From Baylisascaris procyonis (Eukaryota; Nematoda; Chromadorea; Rhabditida; Ascarididae), in assembly GCA_037389465.1 (NCBI GenBank), contig JAZARR010000123.1, positions 2,054,501 to 2,118,500 of the forward strand: a stretch of 64,000 bases of DNA, read 5' to 3'. Every line of letters starts with the position of its first letter. The first letter of the stretch is position 1. Below the pieces are notes generated by a model. That model did no database searches. It was not told the DNA's origin and saw nothing but the letters and a program-made list of their open reading frames with translations. This document shows positions 31,346-40,243 of this stretch, in pieces. Made by a program: the position numbers and the translations under genes.

Positions 31346-33137
31346 ATCGAATCGAATCGAATCGAATCGAATCGAATCGAATCGAATCGAATCGAATCGA
31401 ATCGAATCGAATCGAATCGAATCGAATCGAATCGAATCGAATCGAATCGAATCGAATCGAATCGAATCGAATCGAATCGAATCGAATCGAATCGAATGGA
31501 ATCGAATCGAATCGAATCGAATCGAATCGAATCGAATCGAATCGAATCGAATCGAATCGAATCGAATCGAATCGAATCGAATCGAATCGAATCGAATCGA
31601 ATCGAATCGAATCGAATCGAATCGAATCGAATCGAATCGAATCGAATCGAATCGAATCGAATCGAATCGAATCGAATCGAATCGAATCGAATCGAATCGA
31701 ATCGAATCGAATCGAATCGAATCGAATCGAATCGAATCGAATCGAATCGAATCGAATCGAATCGAATCGAATCGAATCGAATCGAATCGAATCGAATCGA
31801 ATCGAATCGAATGGAATCGAATCGAATCGAATCGAATCGAATCGAATCGAATCGAATCGAATCGAATCGAATCGAATCGAATCGAATCGAATCGAATCGA
31901 ATCGAATCGAATCGAATCGAATCGAATCGAATCGAATCGAATCGAATCGAATCGAATCGAATCGAATCGAATCGAATCGAATCGAATCGAATCGAATCGA
32001 ATCGAATCGAACCGAATCGAATCGAATCGAATCGAATCGAATCGAATCGAATCGAATCGGATCGAATCGAATCGAATCAAATCGAATCGAATCGAATCGA
32101 ATCGAATCGAATCGAATCGAATCGAATCGAATCGAATCGAATCGTCGAATCGAATCGAATCGAATCGAATCGAATCGAATCGAATCGAATCGAATCGAAT
32201 CGAATCGAATCGAATCGAATCGAATCGAATCGAATCGAATCGAATCGAATCGAATCGAATCGAATCGAATCGAATCGAATCGAATCGAATCGAATCGAAT
32301 CGAATCGAATCGAATCGAATCGAATCGAATCGAATCGAATCGAATCGAATCGAATCGAATCGAATCGAATCGAATCGAATCGGATCGAATCGAATCGAAT
32401 CGAATCGAATCGAATCGAATCGAATCGAATCGAATCGAATCGAATCGAATCGAATCGAATCGAACCGAATCGAATCGAATCGAATCGAATCGAATCGAAT
32501 CGAATCGAATCGAATCGAATCGAATCGAATCGAATCGAATCGAATCGAATCGAATCGAATCGAATCGAATCGAATCGAATCGAATCGAATCGAATCGAAT
32601 CGAATCGAATCGAATCGAATCGAATCGAATCGAATCATCGAATCGAATCGAATCGAATCGAATCGAATCGAATCGAATCGAATCGAATGGAATCGAATCG
32701 AATCGAATCGAATCGAATCGAATCGAATCGAATCGAATCGAATCGAATCGAATCGAATCGAATCGAATCGAATCGAATCGAATCGAATCGAATCGAATCG
32801 AATCATCGAATCGAATCGAATCGAATCGAATCGAATGCAATCGAATCGAATCGAATCGAATCGAATCGAATCGAATCGAATCGAATCGAATCGAATCGAA
32901 TCGAATCGAATCGAATCGAATCGAATCGAATCGAATCGAATCGAATCGAATCGAATCGAATCGATCGAATCGAATCGAATCGAATCGAATCGAATCGAAT
33001 CGAATCGAATCGAATCGAATCGAATCGAATCGAATCGAATCGAATCGAATCGAATCGGATGGAATCGAATCGAATCGAATCGAATCGAATCGAATCGAAT
33101 CGAATCGAATCGAATCGAATCGAATCGAATCGAATCG

Positions 33138-33300
33138 AATCGGATCGAATCGAATCGAACCGGATCCAATCGGATCGAATCGAATCGAATCGAATCGAAT
33201 CGAATCGAATCGGATCAGATCGGATTGGATCGAATCGAATCGAATCGATTAGAATCGAATAGAACCGAATCGAATCGAAGTCGAATGGAATCGAATGGAA
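33138..33300. repeat. Diverged block near the right end of the satellite
   Basis: The block contains AACCGGATCCA at 33,158-33,168 followed by ATCGG, then GGATCAGATCGGATTGG near 33,210-33,226, GATTAG (33,247), AATAG with AACCG (33,259-33,267), and a CGAAGTCG slip near 33,280. The AACCGGATCCA-xxT-CGGATCGAAT arrangement matches 28,573-28,594 with one difference. Confidence 0.75.
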
Positions 33301-34559
33301 TCGAATCGAATCGAATCGAATCGAATCGAATCGAATCGAATCGAATCGAATCGAGTCGAATCGAATCGAATCGAATCGAATCGAATCGAATCGAATCGAA
33401 TCGATCGGAATCGAATCGAATCGAATCGAATCGAATCGAATCGAATCGAATCGAATCGAATCGAATCGAATGGAATCGAATCGAATCGAATCGAATCGAA
33501 TCGAATCGAATCGAATCGAATCGAATCGAGTGGAATCGAATCCAATCGAATCGAATCGATTTGATCGAATCGAATCGAATCGAATCGAATCGAATCGAAT
33601 CGAATCGAATCGAATCGAATCGAATCGAATCGAATCGAATCGAATCGAATCGAATCGAATCGAATCGAATCGAATCGAATCGAATCGAATCGAATCGAAT
33701 CGAATCGAATCGAATCGAATCGAATCGAATCGAATCGAATCGAATCGAATCGAATCGAATCGAATCGAATCGAATCGAATCGAATCGAATCGAATCGAAT
33801 CGAATCGAATCGGTCGAATCGAATCGAATCGAATCGAATCGAATCGAATCGAATCGAATCGAATCGAATCGAATCGAATCGAATCGAATCGAATCGAATC
33901 GAATCGAATCGAATCGAATCGAATCGAATCGGATCGAATCGAATCGAATCGAATCGAATCGAATCGAATGTCGAATCGAATCGAATCGAATCGAATCGAA
34001 TCGAATCGAATCGAATGGAATCGAATCGAATCGAATCGAATCGAATCGAATCGAATCGAATCGAATCGAATCGAATCGAATCGAATCGAATCGAATCGAA
34101 TCGAATCGAATCGAATCGAATCGAATCGAATCGAATCGGATCGAATCGAATCGAATCGAATCGAATCGAATCGAATCGAATCGAATCGAATCGAATCGAA
34201 TCGAATCGAATCGAATCGAATCGAATCGAATCGAATCGAATCGAATCGAATCGAATCGAATCGAATCGAATCGAATCGAATCGAATCGAATCGAATCGAA
34301 TCGAATCGAATCGAATCGGATCGAATCGAATCGAATCGAATCGAATCGAATCGAATCGAATCGAATCGAATCGAATCGAATCGAATCGGTCGAATCGAAT
34401 CGAATCGAATCGAATCGAATCGAATCGAATCGAATCGAATCGAATCGAATCGAATCGAATCGAATCGGATCGAATCGAATCGAATCGATCGAATCGAATC
34501 GAACCGAATCGAATCGAATCGATCGAATCGAATCGAATCGAATCGAATCGAATCGAATC

Positions 34560-34770
34560 GAATCGGTCGTGGATCGAATCGAATCGAATCGAATCGAATC
34601 GAATCGAATCGATGAACTCGAATCGAATCGAATGATCGAATCGAATCGACGAAAGAATCGTCGAATCTCCTTGAATCATGTGAATTGTTTGAAGGAATGA
34701 AGGAATGATGGATTGAACGAAGTGGAATAGGAGCGAGAAAGGGAAAGGAGGAGTCAGGTGGAGTAGGAGC
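34560..34770. repeat. Right boundary of the satellite, graded decay into unique DNA
   Basis: Regular AATCG units break up through GGTCGTGG (34,564), GATGAACTCG (34,610), AATGATCG and GACGAAAGAATCGTCG (34,647). They then give way to GGAATGA and GGATTGA-like pieces up to about 34,725, and to a purine-rich stretch at 34,728-34,769. No target-site duplication, terminal repeat or sharp breakpoint is visible, so the edge looks eroded rather than freshly inserted. Confidence 0.8.
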
Positions 34771-35038
34771 GTCGTCATTCCAGGGACAACAGTGGCAATG
34801 GATTATTTGAAGGATGCATCCCTGTCCTTTACGGTGTTCCGATCACAGCACTTGAACAAACAAGTTTCCGTTTTTCAACCTCCATCCCCAGTGTGATCGC
34901 AAAAAGCTGCTACACCTCCTCCTTTCCCTCCAACCCTACCTCCCTCCCCGACCTGAAAAACTGAAATTATGGCACTGAACACGAGCAGAATATGATAGAT
35001 CTATGATGTAGAGGCATGACGAGCAACTTTTAACGACT
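34771..35038. other. Junction segment between satellite and first gene-like exon
   Basis: No supported gene. The segment contains the C-run tract described at 34,926-34,949 and is otherwise ordinary mixed sequence. On the minus strand it would hold the 3' end of the proposed charged-protein gene, but I see no AATAAA there. Confidence 0.5.
34926..34949 (-). other. G-quadruplex-type tract (C-runs on plus strand)
   Basis: On the plus strand, runs CCC (34,926-34,928), CCC (34,934-34,936), CCC (34,942-34,944) and CCCC (34,946-34,949) are separated by 5, 5 and 1 bases. The minus strand therefore fits the G3+N1-7 quadruplex pattern. It lies about 250 bp from the satellite edge. Confidence 0.6.
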
Positions 35039-35158
35039 TCATTCCACTTGTTTGTGTCTCTTCTTCGAAGATGGTTCTTGCATCGTTTGACTATCTTCAG
35101 TTTTTTCCTCCTTGAGGCTCTTTATTGGCTCGAGGGTGTCATCTTCATCCGAGTGTTC
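35039..35158 (-). CDS. Charged-protein gene, candidate last exon
   Basis: After a good acceptor (TTGTTTCTAG) there are 39 codons to TGA at 35,041-35,039. Motifs in order are EHSDEDDTLEPIKSLKEEK, TEDSQTMQE and a final SSKKRHKQVE. Both other frames stop early in this segment. The KKRHK cluster could act as a nuclear import signal, which is inference only. Confidence 0.5.
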   Translation of the reverse strand, partial: EHSDEDDTLEPIKSLKEEKTEDSQTMQEPSSKKRHKQVE

Positions 35159-38100
35159 CTAGAAACAATCGATTCAAGTGCTCAAGAACAGAATAAAAAT
35201 AAAATCGCTTAATAGTATTTTTCTGGCAATTCATTAGGCATTATGTTAATGATATTCTTTGGGTGATCGCTTTGTGATCGTGGCGGTTATGATCTCTTAG
35301 AGAAGTGATCTTATTGTGATGTTTTATGGGTAATAAGACCATGGTCTAGTCATAAGCGGATGTCGCGAAAGCGAGGAAGCAAGCTATTCAAATGAATTAG
35401 ATGACAGGCAGCGAAATGCTGTTGAGGGCAATTGAGCGATCGAAGGGCATCTGATTCAAAGCTTCAGGTGAATGGAGTATATATGGCTACAACCGATGAA
35501 TCGTCAAAGAAAGGGACGTCGAGCGAACAGATGTCGAACCATGAAAAGCTCAAACTTCTATCTTTATTGAAGTGATGTTCAAATGTGAAGAGCTACCATC
35601 TGCATTGAATGACGGGCAGGCGAAGAAAGCAGGTCTAGGCCCCGAATGATTGCACAGGTCACATCTGTTCGTGTAATATGCGCAACCGGAGGAGAGCTTA
35701 CTCGTATAATGAACTTTACGTGAGCAATTAAGATAGAAGAATTGGTTATGCGATATATTTGAATGTTTTGATTGTTACCTACCTAGTGCTATCTACAGTA
35801 TGTCGTGATATTCCGCCTATAATATGCATGTGCATTCTTTATCACTCACTATTACATCGTACTATTAGATCATAATTAATTAAATTCAGGTGGTATTAGT
35901 TGTTGCTTTCCACCTGATTGCAACCATAAAGAAACCTGATAAAATCCTTGTTCGATCTTTTCGTTTATCTTTTCGAGTTCAACCTCCCGACGTTTTTTTG
36001 CGGATTCGGTGGGTTCTTCTCGGGAATCGAATCAGCTGGCTCATCTCTTTGACGGTCACGTCTCACCTCTTCTAATCCTCTTCTTTTCTCATCCGCACTC
36101 TTGTCTTTCTCACCGTCTCCCTTCTTCTTCAATTCAGACTCAATATTGAGGTACTATAATTATCTCGAAGGTGAAAAGAATTTTGGTCTCCGTTAAACCT
36201 TAAGGGAATATGACGTCAAGGGCGGAGCTTTTTTCTAATCGTCATAATTTCTAGGTGACGCAATTTGATGGATTCAGACGTTGTTGTTATAGACAGCGCC
36301 ATGATGACTGAAAACGGTTGAAAATGAATGTATACCCACACTGGATAACAATGAAATAAAGCAATAGATATATGGAAATAGTGTGCACTCTAAAGAGACG
36401 GTTTCAAAATGAGGTTTTACATGATAGGGGAAAAAGAGGAACAGATCTGATCTACGCATATCAAATCTATAATTTCCCTTACTAACTAGCGAAAAAATTC
36501 CAACTTAAAAGTTATCTCATCGAAGTACATACTATTTTTACGTGATCCGTTACTCCGTTGCGATGTCTTTCAGTCTTTCAGTGATGTTTTTTATTATCGC
36601 TTAAACCATAATGGCATTCTGATATGACTCGGAAATAGGAAACTGTCATCGTTTAACAGGTCGAATGTTTCAGGTTATTTTTACAACTGAATGATATTAG
36701 AAGAAGCTCTGCACCTTCAATCTCGAAAATTAAAAGAATTTTTCAAGTACGACGTCAGGAATATGCTGATTCGATTTGGGTTATGTTGAAAATCTCGGAA
36801 ATAGATCTAGTTTTTCAGTGGAATCACCGACTGTCGAATCACGACTCTTTGCAAAAAAATTAGGCACTATACCGTAAGCTTACTTATGACCGATAACTGC
36901 AGGGGAAGGATGTCGCCAATCATGCACACGATCGGATTCAGTTGAGAAGCTTCGGTTGTATAGTTTAGAAAATGAAAACGAGAAAGAGGTAAATATTACT
37001 TTTCCGCCTTCTTTCTGTCTGCCTTTATCACCGTCCGCTTTATCATCTGCTTTCTAAATGAAACATCGTTCAAGGAGCATCTGTTATCTTGATAATATCA
37101 TTAGGTAACGGTAATAATATAGTATAATTGCAATATCATTATATATTCATCTCATCTTACTGTAACATAAATAAACACGAATCTCCACAAGTATAACTCT
37201 TTTTCTGACATAATCGCTGATTCATCTCCATATCATATCTATGATCCAGGAAGCTGCCTGAAGAGTATGAAAGACAATCGACTTCGATTTATCTTTTAAC
37301 TGATTAGCTTATCGAAATTCTTTTTCGATTGGATAACATGACTTCGAAATGCAATAGATTCCAAGAAGAACTTAAGAAGTTCTTGCTATTTTAGTGTTCT
37401 ATAACTTTAGCTATATTCGGACAAAAAAGATGAGAAGCTTGGGCAATTTAATTCTGAATAATTTAGATAGTTCCGAAAATGCTTTATGAATGGGCACATT
37501 TGCTAATATCTGATACATTTAGCAAAGAAAGGTGTTATATTTTTGTTGTGTAAACATGTTATAATTGTTATGAATTATGAAAGCTTGAGTGAAATTCTGC
37601 AAAAAAAAAAAAAGAAAAAGAAAGGAAGCGATATGCTGATCCACCATAAAATCGTGCATCTGCCAAATTTGCTCTATAATAATCGATCATATATTAGACT
37701 TTTAATGCTTTTTTCTACACTTTCTATGAAAGAATTGAACACAGGAATGATCACGAAATCAAAAGAAATATTGAGGTGAGATAAGGATATTTGCAGTAAC
37801 GAAACGGATATTCTTTGCTCACCCTAAACGAATCATTCATTGATCAACAGTGGAAAGCAAGTCATTTTGACATACCTTGTCTTTTTGACCTCTTTTTTTG
37901 TTACCGCCATCCTTCATTCCTCCCTTGTTCTGAACGATTGTTCATTGTTTATTTTGTTACACTTCAGTCTTATGTGCTTTTATCAACTTTTATTTTCAAA
38001 ATGCATCGTTGGGACATCGCTTCTAAAGTATAGCGCTCCTGTGTAGTATTGCATATGTATGCATGTATGTATGTGGGTTTGTCCACCTGCCTATCCAGCA

Positions 38101-39109
38101 ATTTCAATTGAAGGAACATTGAGGTACTTCGACTGATGCGACGTGTCCATTAAGTGAATTTTGATTCATCAATCATCAACACAGCCTATAGGCTTTTACA
38201 GCAACCGGTATGATGAGCAACAACCATGAAAATCCTATCGCATCACCTCATTTGATATATTGCACCACCACATGTTTTTGCAATGTCATAAATGGGATAT
38301 TCATGCATCCTATCTAAGAAAACACGGAGGGGAAACCATTACAGTTGTAGGAAAGGTTTTTTGACGATTTTCACTAGTTTTAGATGAGTTAGCACGCAGA
38401 AATTTGAGACATCGACAACCCGTCATGCATTTGACGAGACCTGAAGGAATTGAGTATTTATGAGTAGCTAAAATGTTGGAGCAAGCATATTTTTGTGCGT
38501 CTGGAACATTTTTTGAAATGAGCCAATTTCCAATTTTTTAATAAGAATACAAATTTTTCCATTCCAGCATGCTACCAACTATTGGTTTCCAGTGCCTCAG
38601 GGGGAACCTCATCTTTTGCACGTCATGCAAACGTTCGTCGTACGCCTACGTTCAAATGATATTCATGCTATTCTGGTTGTAGTCTATGCTGCCTATTCAA
38701 TTCATTTGTGCTCATACTAGGTCTCTTCTTGTTCACTCAATAACCAATTTAAATATTGCTATATTTGTAGAAAATCATTGATGTGGTGAATTGCATCTTT
38801 ATGAACTGAAAGAATAAAATTGACCTTTTTCTTATCACCCTGATTTGTTTTCTGCTGAGTATCTCGTCCCATTTGATGTTTGCCTCTCAAATCTCGCGAT
38901 TTCTTATCGGCTCCGTCATCCTGACGTTTAGATTGATGGCTCTATTAACGAGTACTTTTGATATTCGCTCAAATTTATATAAATATCGAAAAAAATTTAA
39001 ATATTCAATCAAAAAATCATAGATGGGAATAGAAAGTCAAAAATACTTGCGAGCGATTTGTCTTATTCATATATTGATATACTGAAAGAAACTCAATACT
39101 CAAATCCAT
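35039..39109 (-). CDS. Tentative five-exon gene for a highly charged Lys/Asp-rich protein
   Basis: Not a recognised family. Five minus-strand segments join in phase 0: 39,109-39,047 (ATG start), 38,941-38,825, 37,053-37,000, 36,153-36,067 and 35,158-35,039 (TGA stop), giving about 146 residues. Acceptors end in TAG or TTTAG. Donors are GTATTT, GTCAAT, GTAATA and GTGAGA; the BPI gene in this window also uses loose donors such as GTCTGT and GTTATT. The product is dominated by K, D, E, R, Q and G, with related motifs such as KADDKADGDKG and KKKGDGEKDK, and ends with a possible nuclear signal KKRHK. It is probably disordered. Exon 4 may be longer and carry a one-base frameshift (see that entry). 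Caution: purine-rich DNA gives charged residues in several frames, so the model needs transcript support. Confidence 0.42.
36067..36153 (-). CDS. Charged-protein gene, candidate exon 4 (two possible ends)
   Basis: The exon follows acceptor ATTATAG and reads YLNIESELKKKGDGEKDK onward. The simplest end is 36,067, where GAG/GTGAGA is a good donor in phase 0. The same frame stays open and hydrophilic for 33 more codons (RRDRQRDEPADSIPEKN region) to a stop at 35,967-35,965. A charged frame continues on the other side of a seven-base A-run (plus strand T7, 35,993-35,999). One extra base there would extend the exon to donor CAG/GTTTCT at 35,936 or to a stop at 35,876. The region could therefore hold an assembly indel, a real frameshift, or intron. 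Confidence 0.42.
36211..36228. promoter_or_regulatory. Palindromic CRE plus GC-box-like sequence
   Basis: TGACGTCA at 36,211-36,218 is the full palindromic cAMP-response element bound by CREB/ATF-type bZIP proteins. GGGCGG follows at 36,220-36,225. In the tentative gene model it lies in intron 3. Binding is not shown by sequence alone. Confidence 0.4.
37000..37053 (-). CDS. Charged-protein gene, candidate exon 3
   Basis: There are 18 codons after acceptor CATTTAG, reading KADDKADGDKGRQKEGGK, then donor GTAATA. It is phase 0 at both ends. The acidic/basic pattern continues that of exons 2 and 4. If the donor were skipped, the frame runs on to a stop (TAA) about 40 codons later. Confidence 0.42.
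38825..38941 (-). CDS. Charged-protein gene, candidate exon 2
   Basis: There are 39 open codons between an in-frame TAG that forms the acceptor and donor AAG/GTCAAT. The peptide starts SHQSKRQDDGADKKSRD and ends TNQGDKKK, with almost no hydrophobic residues. Entry and exit are both phase 0. GC content is visibly above that of the flanking introns. Confidence 0.45.
39047..39109 (-). CDS. Charged-protein gene, candidate exon 1 (start codon)
   Basis: ATG at 39,109-39,107 in the context AAAATGG begins 21 codons (MDLSIEFLSVYQYMNKTNRS then Q), ending CAA before donor GTATTT. The next exon begins after a 105-bp intron ending TAATAG. It is less charged than the rest, so it is the least secure part of the coding model. 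An upstream start exon cannot be excluded. Confidence 0.35.
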
Positions 39110-39653
39110 TTTAAACGAAACGATTTTGATATATTATATTGCATTGAATCATAATCTAATTGGTCGAATATGATATAAAATGCATCGGAAAATCAATCAA
39201 ATTTCGTCAATCGAATTTATTCTTTTAATTAGGAACTTTTCCTACTGCCCAGTGTTTAATTACTTTCAAAAGGATGTTGAAAATTTTAATAGCATTTTTT
39301 TCTATTGAAACGTTTTTTTGCTAGCGTTACAACAAATCCGGAAATCCTCTCATAGAGGAATCGAGGAATCCGTTCATACACGAAGAAATAATTTATTTGA
39401 AATACATTTTTTTATAAGCAATGATAGAAAAAAAGAGAAAAGAGTTGAAGACGGAAATAAATTTTTTAAAGATGAAATAACGAATCAACCGTTAACTCTT
39501 TTCGGTTTTATTCTTTCTTTTTTTCTTCTTAATGCATTGCATTAGTGCGGATACGACGATCGAAGGCGCAATAACGCTTAGCAACTGCAAATTCGAATCA
39601 CTTCGATTACGCAATTATTGTGAAGTAAGATAAACTAGAAACAATTGAAGAGA

Positions 39654-39674
39654 CATATCAGACGATCTGATATG
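39654..39674. repeat. Perfect 9-bp inverted repeat with 3-base loop
   Basis: CATATCAGA is followed by loop CGA and then TCTGATATG, a perfect reverse complement. No T-run follows, so it is not an obvious terminator. It may be a protein-binding palindrome or chance. Confidence 0.7.
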
Positions 39675-40195
39675 ATATAAATTTTTGCATTTTGCTTATT
39701 ATACCATCTAATCTCCTAAATTGCCAGCGGGAACTACATTTAATTGCCAACACTTTCATTTACCTGTACCTACTTTCATAGTTAATTGGTCTTCTGTGTT
39801 TCACGTTATATGAACCAAATTCCAGAACTCTAATTTCAGAGATTCCCGATTTGAAGCTATTAAACGAACAGAACAGACAGACACACAAATGCACGCGCAG
39901 ACATAATATCTCTATGGTGAGCTTTTGAAAGTGCCGATTTATATAAGGGGCTTAAAAACTGACAATTATATAATCAATTCCATCAGAAAATGTCCGATAA
40001 GCGAAGCCAGATTTTGGAGGACGGTAATATTCGACGATTCTGGATGGAATTCCTATGCAACTCTAACGTTACACCAAAATTAATGTTAAGGTTTGGGAAA
40101 ATAGAGTTGAAGGCAAATGTTTCACAAAACAAATTATCCGAACTCATTTTCGTAAACGCGTGCAAGAAATTGTAATCAACGTTTGCTTAATGCGC

Positions 40196-40243
40196 TAATG
40201 GGACAGTAATCTAATGGGACAGTAACATAATGAGACAGTAATC
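40196..40243. repeat. 16-bp tandem repeat, three copies
   Basis: TAATGGGACAGTAATC is repeated with small changes (second copy ends AACA; third has TGAGAC). The three copies are directly adjacent in an otherwise unstructured AT-rich segment, a minisatellite seed. Confidence 0.85.

Larger units (their letters stand above)
1..34672. repeat. AATCG pentanucleotide satellite array (about 34.7 kb)
   Basis: A continuous head-to-tail array of the 5-bp unit AATCG starts before the left edge and ends near 34,670, about 6,900 copies in this window. Most copies are exact. Recurrent variants are AATGG (C to G), ATCGG (A to G), AATAG and AACCG, plus slips of 1-2 bases giving junctions such as CGATCG, CGTCG, CATCG and CAATCG. 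The unit contains no stop in any register, so all three plus frames read ESNRI repeats and all three minus frames read IRFDS repeats. Open frames of thousands of codons are therefore automatic and do not indicate protein. ATG codons arise only where AATGG-type variants occur. It behaves as satellite DNA (heterochromatin, centromeric, subtelomeric or germline-restricted block); which of these cannot be told from sequence. Confidence 0.99.

Noticed and set aside
387..34300. Similarity to the human AATGG satellite II/III pentamer
   Set aside because: AATGG appears only as scattered single-base variants of AATCG, never in tandem runs, so it is not that satellite.
1..34672. CRISPR-like or protein-repeat (pentapeptide repeat) interpretation of the array
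   Set aside because: There are no spacers, the unit is only 5 bp, and the encoded pentapeptides do not match the A(D/N)LXX pentapeptide-repeat pattern.
1..34672. Telomeric repeat
   Set aside because: The unit is AATCG. I saw no tandem TTAGGC (nematode), TTAGG (insect) or TTAGGG anywhere in the window.
36892..36999. Read-through extension of charged-protein exon 3 to the stop at about 36,890
   Set aside because: The extension loses the charged character, and the GTAATA donor joins exon 4 in phase 0. Kept only as an alternative.
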